A DNA stretch of 64,000 nt, from positions 11,610,148-11,674,147 of the forward strand of contig CM043969.1 of the NCBI GenBank assembly GCA_014529385.2, in the 5' to 3' direction. Positions 34,601 to 45,178 of this stretch are shown here, piece after piece. Under the pieces are notes generated by a model. That model did no database searches. It saw only the letters and a program-made list of their open reading frames with translations, and was not told where the DNA came from. The translations under genes and the position numbers were made by a program. Each line of letters begins with the position of its first letter. Within the stretch, counting starts at the first letter, position 1. Origin of the DNA: Adiantum capillus-veneris. Its lineage: Eukaryota > Streptophyta > Polypodiopsida > Polypodiales > Pteridaceae.

Positions 34601-36237
34601 TCCTGAACTATGTCATTCTATCTACGGGAGCAGCATGTTGTACTTACAAGTGAAAATGGCAACTCACAACTCTCATATCAGTGTCATAGCTTTTTTATCA
34701 CTCTTGATTATCTTGTTTGGTAATATTACGATTCTTTCTCACATTACTGCATACTTCTCTACATTTGTGTTTGAGAATGAGAGAACCATTCTATTGTAAA
34801 AATTATTCATCACAAGGAATGGACAGCAGCCGATCCCATCATAAGTTGCTCCAAACATCATCAGACGTAGCAAGGTATAGGGGAGAAGAAGTTCTCACCT
34901 GCATCCATACAAAAACAGAACAGCATTCGTGAATCGTTAGCCTTGTATGCATGTTGTGGAGCCAACTCTAGTTATTTGGCATTACGTGATGATTAAAGAG
35001 GTTATCTGAGAAAAGGTAGTTTTCACGAGGGCAATATATACTTTGATTTTGGGACCAATCCCTATCTATATCATACCAACACCCAACAGGGGCCCCAAGG
35101 ATACTACTCAGAGAAAAGAAGAAAGAAGAAAAATCTCAAACTCGGTGTTTACCTGTCAAAAATCGCCATTCGACCGAAACAATAATTCTTAAGCCAAAGT
35201 TAAACTCGAGAGTTAAAACAGATTCAAACTTAGAGACAAGCTCAATAGTTGATAGTTCCGGTTTGACCAGAGTCCTGGTATCTACTGGTACTCGACCCAA
35301 GGCAACCAAGTATTTTTATTACAGGATCCTTAAACCTCCTGGGACACATTCTATCAGTATGTCTACTTCATCCCCCAACTAAGTTTGTGATAGCACACAA
35401 CCATTCTACCCGCAACTCAGAACACCAATAGGTGTGCTCTTCAGCCTTGTAATAGTTACTCCATTCAATTAAACCCCCATCAGTTCGAAAAAGCTCAAAT
35501 CTGCAGATTTATGATTTTCAGGTCATGTTTGAGATTACCTAAAAGTAATGTGCAGAATCTTTTCAGTAAATCATGATTAAAAAAACAGCGCTCGAGAATG
35601 CTGAGCCCTGCCCTGTACTACCAATTCAGAACCATCCCTATTCCCAATATGGCAAGAAATCAAAGCTATGATGACCAAAAGCTTCCACGAGTACAACAGT
35701 ATATCAAACAAAAGCTGAGCCCAAACCAATACCAGACAGGCCTCATTATATGACAGCCACCAATTTCCAATATTGCAGACATTTGATCTATCAGCATGTG
35801 GTTACCATCCATCAAGGGAGACATTTGGTCTATCAGCATGTGGTTATAATCCATCAAGGGAGACACCACAAAGTGTGGGCCAGAATCTGAGGCAAACTCG
35901 ACATATTCACGACAGTCATTACTTCATTAGAACTTTTTATCATTTCTAAATGCTCTCCATAACCAAAGAACTTCAATGAACATGCTGTTTTCTTTTCTGC
36001 AGACTATGGCTGAGACGTGCCAACCATATATGTGTCAAAGTGAGACCGTAGAAGTCAATTCCAAGGGTGGTCCAAAAAGCCAGATCCAATGAGAAGTAAT
36101 TGTTCACAAGGGTAGAAAAAATTGACCAAATCTCGCCTACCTAATGCAATTTGACCCACTAATAGAAAAACATAAAAAACTGTCTAATGCAGGTGGTGAG
36201 CGCCAAAGTAATGCAAAACACAGTCGTGCAGTAAGAG
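34601..36237. other. Noncoding AT-rich stretch
   Basis: No transposon or gene motifs found on either strand apart from a 42-bp tandem repeat at 35777-35860. Confidence 0.5.
35777..35860. repeat. 42-bp tandem repeat, two units
   Basis: Both units contain CTATCAGCATGTGGTTA and CATCAAGGGAGAC; two or three differences. Confidence 0.85.
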
Positions 36238-36936
36238 TCACAGAGTGCACTCCACAATCCCAAGTAGTGCTACAGTATCTGTGAGTAAACCGGGATGAAA
36301 TCCCCTCTCTCGAAGTTGCTGAAGGGCCCTCCTTGTGGCCATTTCATGTACAAAGGAAGATACAGAACAGAGAGCAGCTACACCATGCAAGACTAAGTGA
36401 GCCGGGGAACGTCTCTTGCATGCATTTCTGTTACAGTTCTGGTGTGCTATATGGGCACAGTTCTTGGGCACAACTTGTGGCAAGATGGATATGCTTTTTT
36501 TTTTTGATAACCTGCTTGGCAGTTGGCAATTGAACCACCTCTATTGGACATGATCCTACAATACAACTCAAGGACGAGGGCAAATAAATATAGTTCATGG
36601 ATGCAAGTACCACTTTAGTAGGTTAAGTGATCCACCGAGAAAAATAGGTTCACTTACTAACCCATAAATATGTATGTATGTACCCAACCTATTCAAGGCA
36701 CCATAGTCAGATGAGGCTGAGTATGCGCCTACAGCTTCATCAAGTAGATGAGGGAAGTCTGACTGTATCAAGTTATGAATCCATAGATGTAAGCAATGCT
36801 TGTTTAAAAGATTTTTTAAGTGCTGAAAATCAATGTTCCCGTGAACATTGTACTCGAGTTGGAGCTTTAAAGGATTTATTGAACACTCACTCCATAAGTT
36901 TACCAAGATACTGAATAGCAATCTGTGCCCTTTTGC
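36238..36936 (-). CDS. Candidate host exons, unknown product
   Basis: Three minus-strand segments look like exons. One at 36936-36891 (acceptor CTAGTAG, donor consensus GTGAGT) encodes KRAQIAIQYLGKLM. One at 36822-36689 (acceptor GATTTTCAG, donor GTTGGG or GTACAT) encodes QSDFPHLLDEAVGAYSASSD. One ending at 36238 encodes HEMATRRALQQLRERGFHPG before a stop. They do not resemble retroelements. The reading phase does not join cleanly between the first two, so this may be a gene fragment. I do not recognise the family. Confidence 0.3.
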
Positions 36937-36964
36937 CTACTAGGCATATAGTATTATGAGTAGT

Positions 36965-37950
36965 AAACTCACTTCATTTTCAATTCGAGATGAAATGTTA
37001 TATCAAATGTCTTCAAACGGCCAAAAGGACCTATGAGGCCAAATTGATACAATCTTGGTGGATCTAATACAATGTCTGCAAAATAAAAATGAAGTGAAGT
37101 GAAAAACTAAAATTATCATCATCACATCAATGCTCTAGGATGCCCAACATCGGGTGTTGTGTGAGAAAGTATTGCATTGGTCGCTGAAGAGCACCGTCAA
37201 TGTCCACCTTTGAAAATAGTCATATTGGACGTCTCCCATGTCGTGCTAGAATAGTCCTGATCTTTTGATGGAGCCTCCGTCGATGTCTTGGTTGCCTTGG
37301 TAGATGTGGGCGCCTATCTCTCCCGAGCTCAATGGCTCTCTCAACTAATATACATCTGATATAGGTGGGCTCTGAAGTCTACTATGAAGCTTGCTCATTT
37401 GATTGCCGGGCCCCTGCTCTAAAGAAGTCAATGATCTCCCTCTATGAATGTCTCCCACTGCTTGATCTCCTCAAGAGACTCTCCTGTGTCTGCGCAACTT
37501 CTAGCAAAAACAACCCGAGCCATCTCTGATCCTGATATCTCATGACTCTAGCCAACGATCCAAAGCCCTCTCCGAATAGACAATGAAAGCGGCCTCGGAT
37601 CTCATAGTATACTGGACAATGATAAATGTGATGTAACTTTGTCTCTGGCTCTATATGACAGCTGGAAAATCCTGGCCTCTGCTGGTACTCTCTTAAATCT
37701 ACCAGTCTGAATCTCTAATTGATGCGATGATGTGCGCACTTGACAAATAGCACATCGTATCCCATGGGATAAATGAGTGTCCTTGTGGTCTGAACACATA
37801 TCCATGCTCTGTTAGTTGAAGAAGATGCTCTCTATAGAAAGCCATCGTTGTGTCCAACTCTTGCGTCGGTTGTATCCATGTGCTCTTGGTATCAAGCTAA
37901 ATCAAACCCTGACGTACAAGTCTACTGAGCTTTGTCTGTGAGAGATAGGG
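36965..37950 (-). mobile_element. LINE-B copy 4, 3' fragment
   Basis: Minus strand: TKSTWIQPTQELDTTMAFYR (near 37870), then CQVRTSSHQLEIQTGRF, YQDQRWLGLF and a basic end, matching copy 2. The 3' UTR keeps the TTTGGCC hairpin region (about 37030) and ends GACATTTGATATAACATTTCATCTC at about 36986, with no long TC tract, so it is the exception among the copies. Confidence 0.7.
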
Positions 37951-37954
37951 AGGG

Positions 37955-38714
37955 TGCATCTATGTTCATGGGGAGAGTACACAGATGCATACACTTATCT
38001 TGGGGTAGTCTTCACTGGGCCAAGGTTTTCTTTGAAGAGAGCAGCAGAGACTAGACTAGGCAAAGCGTATGTCATTGCCCGACGTACTATGAGATACACG
38101 GCCGCTTCCAGTGTCTGTTCAGAGAGGGCTTCGGACCATTTTCTAGAGTCATGAGATACGAGGATCAGAGATGTCTCGGACTGTTCGTGCTAGAGATACG
38201 CAGACTTAGGGAGAGCTTGCTGAGGACATCAGAGGAGAGACAGTCTCAGAGACGAATCACAGATTTCTTTACACAAGCCAGGGGAGAGGCAGAGGAGCAG
38301 TCACGACAGCAGATCTTAGAGCCCACCCACACTAGAGGTACGTTGATTGACCGAGCCATGGAGATAGGCAAATCTAGACGCCCATGACCTCGAGGGGTCT
38401 CCCACCATCAACGAAGGCTGCAGCAGAAGATACAGATCACTCTAGCTCGACATGCAAGACGTCCAACCAGAGTACTGGCCATGGAGGATGTGGATGAGAT
38501 TCTACAGCGACCGATGGGAGATTTCATCTGAACCCACCAACCCCCTATTCCCCCCCGAATTAGCTTCAAATTCATTTCCTTAATGTTTCTAGTGTTAGTT
38601 CTTTGTATTCTTTGTACTTTCCGTACTCAGACATAATATCAGATTCACCAATTGTAACTTTTTGGTCTCAAAGGTCATTTTGGCCTTTTGAAGACGTTAA
38701 TATAACATTTCATT

Positions 38715-38717
<3 letters not shown>
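37955..38717 (+). mobile_element. LINE-B copy 5, 3' fragment
   Basis: Starts in the RT thumb (YTDAYTYLGVVFTG) and jumps by deletion at about 38090 to the C-terminal domain (YEDQRCLGLFVLEIRR, RITDFFTQARGEAEE). The coding stop is at 38529-38531. The 3' UTR carries the best stem-loop (38670-38688) and the shared tail, then (TC)n. Confidence 0.75.

Positions 38718-38793
<76 letters not shown>
38718..38793. repeat. (TC)38 microsatellite joining LINE-B copies 5 and 6
   Basis: Uninterrupted TC linking the tail of copy 5 to the 5' end of copy 6. Confidence 0.95.
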
Positions 38794-38796
<3 letters not shown>

Positions 38797-38808
38797 CGCG
38801 AGCACTGA

Positions 38809-39720
38809 GAGCTACAGGAACTCCATGTATGGAGACAACTAAGGAGAGAGATCCTGGGGTCACAGAATGAGGAAATTCAGATCTTGAAAATGGAATTACG
38901 AAACCTAATCAAGGCCGAAGTAAATGTAACAGAATGCGTTATGCAAAAGAAACTCGATGAGGCAGTAGCAAGTTTTGAAGCATGGAGAACATATATGGAA
39001 AACCACATGGGGGAAAAAGATGCAATAATCGAGGAGCTAAAAGGAGAACTTGCGGCTTGCAAATCTGCAACTAAGGAGAAGGGAGACGACCAACCTTCGG
39101 CGCTGAAGGAGCTCGAGGACATGAAGGATTAGATGAAAGCTCTACGGGAAGGAGATGAACAGAAATCGAAAACAGAATCTTCATGGGCGGAACCTCTTTT
39201 TAAGACACAAGAAAAGGTTGATGAAGCAGAGAAATGGATTGGGGATGCGAAGAAAGGGAAGGCCCAGGTGCCCGAGGCCACACCTACCTCCACCATTATT
39301 AATATGACCATTCAGGAAGAGTAGAAAAGGAAGAATTGGGCTCTGCATGCGCGGGTCACAGGAATCAAAGACAAAGAGAATGTAGATGAAGAAGTGAAGG
39401 AACTGCTACAACGCATGGGCATCATAGAGCCTACTCACACAAGTACATGGAGAGTGGGTAAGAAAGGAATCAATGAGAAGGGAAACGTAAAGGATAGGGC
39501 ACTTATTCTCCGTTTCCCGAATATAGAAATAAGGAAAGAATTTCTAAAGAAGAGGCCAACTCTTAAGAAAACCAGTATTTTCTTGGGAGATGACCTTACA
39601 TTGGCACAAGTGGCACACATGCAAGAGTTGATGCCAGAGATCAGGGCAGCAAGAGAAAAGGGGAAAATCGCCTTTTATAGAGGAGGGAAAGTAGTGGTTC
39701 CGGAAAAGCGCTCATCATGA
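38809..39720 (+). pseudogene. LINE-B ORF1 (copy 6)
   Basis: Single frame opened after a TGA at 38806-38808 and interrupted by TAG at 39130 and 39322. The N-terminal half is coiled coil (EIQILKMELRNLIKAEVN). The C-terminal domain (STWRVGKKGINEKG, DRALILRFPNIEIRKEFLKK, IRAAREKGKIAFYRGGK) matches copy 1 and looks RRM/CTD-like. It binds element RNA in LINE particles. No ATG start is visible, so the 5' end is probably truncated. Confidence 0.7.
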
Positions 39721-39744
39721 CGGTGCGAGACCTATGGGGCGACG

Positions 39745-40620
39745 CTCCGGATAGCGGCATGGAATTGTAATGGATCATATAGGCTAGATGTAGTGCCTTT
39801 GAAGATAGCTTTAGGGACAGAGACATAGTTTTCTCCATAGAGACACACCAGATACCGGGATAGCTTATGCCACGTGTGAAAGGTTATTTATGGGAAACAG
39901 CTGGTCGACCAGACAAGAGATCTCTACGGGGTAGCCGGGGTTCAGGAGGAGTAGCACTCTTATTTAAAGAGGAGCTGAAACCACTACTACAGATTATCAG
40001 GAAAGATGAGCAAGCAAGGTATATGTGGGTGAGAATGAGAGCCGAGACAGGTAGATTTCTATGTATCGCTATATGCTACTTCCCTCCAAGTACATCAATC
40101 TACTTCTCACCTAAAGGATAGTCCCCTTTCTCCATATTGAATAATGACATATGGGAGTTCTTTAGAGATGGAGACATCGTTTTCTTAGGAGACTTTAATG
40201 CTAGAACGGCCAACTCTCAAGCAGTATTCTATGATACTTCTAAGGAAATGCTTAGAGAAGTGGATTTATCATAGAGGGGGCTTACTAGAAACTCACAGGA
40301 TAAAGAACACACTGAATATGGGAGACATCTCTTGGAGATGGCAACTATACATGGTTTGGCCATACTTAATGGTCTAGAGAATTTCCCTTTATCTGGGGGA
40401 TTCACATGCTTCCCGCACAGGCATGGGGCCAGTACAGTGGATTATGTCATGACTTCACCAAGCTTTATTTCTAGTATCAAGGACTTTAAGGTGGGACCCA
40501 GACCGGTTGGGATTGCAGTGGATCATTCTCTCTTGACCTTATCAATCTCCTTCCAATACAACGCCTCTCAAGTACAAAGGAAGAAGACACACACAAGATA
40601 TACTTTCACGCCAGAGACTG
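39745..40620 (+). pseudogene. LINE-B ORF2 endonuclease (copy 6)
   Basis: Readable with shifts: IETHQIPG near 39840 (metal-binding Glu region), GGVALLFKEELKPLLQ (39867-40121 frame), FLGDFNARTANSQ near 40190, and frame 40332-40661 with GGFTCFPHRHGASTVDYVM and VDHSLLTLS holding the catalytic Asp-His end. This is the APE-like nuclease that nicks the target. Confidence 0.7.
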
Positions 40621-40629
40621 ATTCAATCT

Positions 40630-41509
40630 ATGTGGACTCACAGGAGTCAGGACTCACATGAGGCCTGGCGTTTATTTCACGAGCACTCACCGCCTCCGAC
40701 GATTACTTCTCCGGAGATTTGGGGTCAATATGTAACATCATTATATATGGTATCTGGACAGCCTCCATTACCAGATCCGCTAGAGCCATGCCCTGCTACT
40801 AGTAATTTCTTTACTACGGAAATGGTGGAAAAAGCCATTGATAACATGAAGACAAGAAGAGCATATGATCATGTTGGTTTAGTAGCAGAACATCTGATCC
40901 ATGCCAGGGATCTACTTTCAGAAGTCCTTGCTCGTTTGTTTAATCGGGTCATGTGTGAAGGATTACTTGAATCTTGGAAATTATCTACTATCGTACCTAT
41001 TTTCAAGTCAGGGGATCCTATGATTCCTGGGAACTACCGTACCATTATGGTAGGTCACACATTGACCCGACTGTACGCATCCATTCTTGAACAAAAATTG
41101 AGTAGATGGGCAGAGAATGAGGGCATAAGGGCAACAGAACAAGCTGGATTCAGGAGGGGTTATTCCACTTTACATCATATTCTTACGCTCAGAGCCATTA
41201 TTGAGGAAGGAAGAGCAAGCGGGAGAAGGATGTATTGTTGCTTTGTGGATTTTCGGAAAGCTTTTGATACAGTACCAAGGGCCAGATTGATGCACAGGAT
41301 GCAAGAGTTAGGGGTCCCCAAAGAGATTATTTGGGGGATCATGGTCTTATACGGGTCAGTAATTGGTTATGTACATATTCTAGAAGGGGATTCCAACATT
41401 GTTCATTCCACCGTTGGAGTAAAGCAGGGATGCCCACTATCCCCTACTTTATTTGGTATGAACATAGATGAGGTATCAGATTACATTGATAGAGAGGGTG
41501 ACAGAGGTG
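40630..41509 (+). pseudogene. LINE-B ORF2 reverse transcriptase (copy 6), truncated
   Basis: Open frame with non-LTR RT motifs in order: TIVPIFKSGDPMIPGNYRTI, QAGFRRGYSTLHHIL, CCFVDFRKAFDTVPRARL (first catalytic Asp) and GVKQGCPLSPTLFGM. The YADD box is lost because the E4 LTR begins at 41510. The open state suggests a relatively recent copy. Confidence 0.8.
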
Positions 41510-42076
41510 TGTGCGCTCCTTGCCGCACTGTCGAAGCAAGGGACTTGCCTAAGACTGTGTGCGAGCCACAGACGGCTCCAAGCACACAACTAGCTTAACT
41601 AGTAAGCTCAAAAGAGGGCAATGGTGTGTCACTCACCGCTCTATGCTCCTGCCGTGGAGGATTCCTCGCCGCGAAGAAGAAGGAGACGCCGCTACGTCGC
41701 GCTCAACCGCTTCACCGCCTTCGTGCCGCCGCAATGCTCTCTCTCTCTCTCTCTCTCTCATACACAAACACACAAGGAGGTGAAGAAGAAGAAGATGCAG
41801 ATGGAGATGGAGCAAGAGCACTCTTCTATTGCACAAATGAGAGAATGAGTGAATTTTAGGTTTAGTTGGCTTTTATATGAGCTCACCCCATTCACACTTG
41901 GGAGCCCATGCTTAGCCAACTAATCCCTTGAATGTCCCAGTTAGAGTGCGCCTCTCATCGGCGATCACTCTTACCCTTTTCCTATTGGTCCGACAAGCCC
42001 GGTACCTGACTCTACCAAATACATAATACACGTCCGTCGTAGGTGATGGGGTGTCCGTGAGCCGTGAGGGTTAACA
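41510..42076 (-). repeat. E4 3' LTR (567 bp)
   Basis: TGTGCGCTCC to GGTTAACA on the plus strand. It matches 61887-62533 with a few percent substitutions and a much shorter CT/CA tract. A TATA-like ATATAAAAG (minus) lies near 41878-41870. Confidence 0.9.
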
Positions 42077-42089
42077 TGCCCCCCTTCCT
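42077..42089 (-). promoter_or_regulatory. E4 polypurine tract
   Basis: AGGAAGGGGGGCA on the minus strand next to the 3' LTR. Similar purine tracts recur at 44098-44113 and 44408-44422 inside the 3' region. Confidence 0.8.
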
Positions 42090-43449
42090 GATGTAGATTC
42101 TGTCCTCGGAAGCTATTGAGTTGAAGCTCGTTCGTCGAGGTGGAAGAGCATTTGAGATGAATGTCCTTAGCCTTCTTCAGTCACTGCAAAATCAAACAAC
42201 ATTGGCACAATTATTGCATTCTCATAAGTGATTAAAAATCATATGCAGTTTTAGGTAGACAAATTGATTGGTAAAAGAATTTCAAACAATTTTTCAGCAA
42301 TGAACATTAAATTGAAATGTAATCAAATGCATAAACACATGTAAAGGTAAAAAATTAAACAAGTATGGGGTCGCTAATTTGACGGTCAAAAGGCACTAGA
42401 GATCGAATATTAATACCATGGGTAAGCTCTTAATTTTCTGTGGTCAATTAAGTTGTTTAATCGCGAGAGCCAAGTATTCATGTTCGAGGGCTGACTAGAG
42501 GCTATATCTAGAAGACCTTGTAGTTAAGCTACCATAAAAAGAATTTCTCATGAAATCATTGCCTGACTGATTACTTTTTCTTTGACCCCCCAAATTCTTT
42601 TCACAGTGATTCAATTTTGATGTGTGTGCTTATTTTGTATGCCTTGGGTTTTTTGCTTTTCAAGAAAAAGCGCCCATACTGGGAACCTCTAGGGCTCTAG
42701 TACCATAGGCAATACATGTGAGTGAAGTACCAAATCAAGCTGAGATTTCTCTTCCATCTTAAGATTTTACAGTGTGGCACTTTGATTTTTTGTTTGTTCA
42801 TTTTCAGCATTTTAATCTTGTAACTTTGGGGGGTCATATAACACTGATACACCTCCCCAGGCTCATCACACTAGTAAACTCCCTTTATAATACTTAAGCG
42901 AAAGGTCAATAGGGTCAAACCCACTAGAAAGCCCTAATAGATTTCACACAATGCTGCCTAAATCGGATTAAGAACCTAAGTAACCATTGATTATTAGGAA
43001 GGCATTCCCCATGGTATTAAGAGAAGATCTCTAACACCTAACTTGGTCAAAATAGCTTAGTCGGACTGCTTGATTTTTAAACCTAGACAAGTGATTATGA
43101 CAAAAAATTACATTGAATTAAATGTTTGATACTAAGCAAATGCAGTGAATATTAGGCTACCGATCACAATTAAAGCAGACAATCATAGATGCAAAAAAGA
43201 TAAGGGGCAATGCTAATGGACAAGAAACACCTGTTTGTGTCGATGGTCGCGCTTGATTTGAAGAGTGAGTCGAGATAAAGATTCCATGAAGGTCCAAATC
43301 CTATCAATAGCAACACGCTCCTGTACACACTAGGAAACAAAACAAATACCTCCAGGAGGCACATTAGTGGGAAAAGGTACTAACACTTATTGAACACAAC
43401 AAAAAACATAAGGAACCCTAACCTAATTATTTGCACTCCCCCTAGAGAG
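42090..43449. other. E4 3' noncoding region
   Basis: AT-rich, with no open frame of note on either strand. Typical of the long untranslated 3' part of Tat elements. Confidence 0.5.
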
Positions 43450-43872
43450 TCAAGGGAATAGGATATTGTAGAGGTTGGGGGGAAACCCTAAGGCTAAACC
43501 CCTATCCTCGTCGTCCAGATAAACAAAGTCATCATCCATGAGACCATATGTGCCATCCGTGTAGTCCTGTAAATTTTCTTCTTCATCATAGGTTCCCATG
43601 TTTACTAAGAAGGTCACTAGACGCCTATAGTCATCTTGGTCAAAAGGGTAGGCTTGTGCAATGGGAGAAACGCTCTCTACTAAGTATGGATCAGACGTGG
43701 TCAAGAGACATATCAGCCATTCTAACTCCTCAAAATTCCTTTCACATGCTAGCGTACCTATCAAATCCCATTGACATGCAAGCACTGGAAAGACTATGTG
43801 AAATATTTGTGAAAAGTAACGAGGGTACCTCTCACCCAAGGCAGGAGTGGATGACTCTAGCGTACTAGCCAT
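43450..43872 (-). CDS. E4 3' accessory ORF, acidic, unknown
   Basis: A 140-codon frame with an ATG start (MASTLESSTPALGERYPRYF). The middle is hydrophobic and Cys-containing (VLACQWDLIGTLACERNFEE). The C-terminus is strongly acidic (TYGLMDDDFVYLDDEDRGL). It lies between the protease-2 tail and the PPT, where some Tat/Athila elements carry an extra ORF. No signal peptide or clear membrane span is seen, so an env-like call is not supported. It is intact while other E4 frames carry stops. Confidence 0.45.
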   Translation of the reverse strand: MASTLESSTPALGERYPRYFSQIFHIVFPVLACQWDLIGTLACERNFEELEWLICLLTTSDPYLVESVSPIAQAYPFDQDDYRRLVTFLVNMGTYDEEENLQDYTDGTYGLMDDDFVYLDDEDRGLALGFPPNLYNILFP

Positions 43873-44250
43873 ATCTGTACACGCAAATAGATGATGGTTA
43901 GAGTGTAAATATTACAAGGGTCATGTTCTTGTGCATAATTTGTTTTTATGATTTGTGTTATGGCTCTTGCTCTTTTACTTTTTTATCTTGTTTTTGTGAG
44001 TATAAGGCTTTATATATACATTCCCTAAGATTGGAGATTAAGAGGTCAGGGAGAAAGGTTGAGAGGGAAGCAAGTGAATAATGGATGTCCACAAACACTC
44101 CCCCCTTCCTTGGGTAGATCATACCGTTTGAAATGATGTCGTCACCCTTTGAAACCAATTGTTCCAGTTGGTAATAGGTGAGGATTTTTGCCAGTAGTTT
44201 TCTATTACCCTAGGTGCCTCGTCAAGTTGCAAGGGTGGTAAGGTACTCTC
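43873..44250. other. E4 spacer between 3' ORFs
   Basis: Noncoding, with a second PPT-like tract at 44098-44113. Confidence 0.4.
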
Positions 44251-44449
44251 CTAGGATCGAACTTGAAGTGGTTCATCAGGTGATTCTTGAACACTGGAAG
44301 GTGTGGATTCCTTTGTAGCTTCATGGAGGTCCACTATTGTAGGTGGAGGCTGTGTAGAAGCTTTTACCTCTATGGATGTATTACATGAGGAGCTAGAAGG
44401 TTCATGGAACTCCCCCCTTCCTGAGCTAGGTGGAATAAATTGGTTTTGC
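44251..44449 (-). pseudogene. E4 post-integrase frame, C-terminal end
   Basis: Continuation of the frame at 51627-52561 beyond the E5 insertion. If E5 and one TTTGC copy are removed, the frame stays open across the junction. It encodes a Ser/Pro/Thr/Glu-rich tail (STQPPPTIVDLHEATKESTP) to a stop at 44251. Confidence 0.65.
44445..44449. repeat. E5 target-site duplication, left
   Basis: TTTGC, identical to 51622-51626. Confidence 0.9.
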
Positions 44450-45114
44450 TGTAAGGTCTCTGACCCCAACAAAAAAGAGCACCCTTGTACCATGAAATGA
44501 TCATAATGGAAAAAAGTTACTATTTTTAGCAGTTTTCCGAATTCTGTCAGTGCCATGATGTTTAAAATTTCATAAAGCTTCAAAATGTGAATTAAAATAA
44601 TTTTTGTGAAGATTTTCCAAATATAGTAAGTTTTTGATCACCCGAACCATCCAGTCTCGACCGTCTCGAAAATCTGCACCTGTATCCCGAATTTGAAAAA
44701 AATGCATTTTCGGACCCTGGGGGCTGCTAAATACGGCAGGTACTAGGGCTAGTACGTCTTAGTTAGAGATTCGTATAGCAATTTACGGCATCAAAATCCG
44801 ATTCGTATGACCCGTTTTAGCCTAGAACCAAATTTCCTAAAAATTGTCCGGGGAGGTACCGGGGGCCCGAGGCTGTGTGGGAACAGGTCCCAGCCCACTC
44901 CAGATCTGCTTTAGCAGCTAGGGGGTGCCCTCTTGCTTTGTGGGAGTCTTGGGGAAGCTGCCAAGCGTGCAACTCAGTGTGAGAGTCAGTTTACTGAGCC
45001 AACTGGACACTTGGTGGGTAGGCAACTGGACTTGCCCTGCAAGGACTGAGTGCTCACCCAGATGCATTTAGCAACCCAGATCGATTTTCAGCTTGAGGAG
45101 GCCTATTTAAAGAC

Positions 45115-45178
<64 letters not shown>

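Larger units (their letters stand above)
38794..41509 (+). mobile_element. LINE-B copy 6, ORF1-EN-RT, cut by the E4 LTR
   Basis: Best-preserved copy. ORF1 is in one frame with two TAG stops. ORF2 endonuclease is broken, and the EN-RT linker carries a deletion relative to copy 1 near 40650. RT is open from 40630 to the LTR at 41510. The RT catalytic motif and the 3' end are missing and do not reappear beyond 62533. Confidence 0.8.

Noticed and set aside
35950-36060. Possible plus-strand exon after TTTTCTTTTCTGCAG
   Set aside because: The frame closes after about 28 codons with no donor or recognisable peptide.
43450-43872. Reading the acidic ORF as an envelope gene
   Set aside because: No signal peptide, no clear transmembrane segment and no Cys pattern of a surface protein.
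43873-44250. PPT-like tracts at 44098-44113 and 44408-44422 as ends of a further element
   Set aside because: No LTR-like repeat begins next to them; they are probably internal purine tracts of E4.
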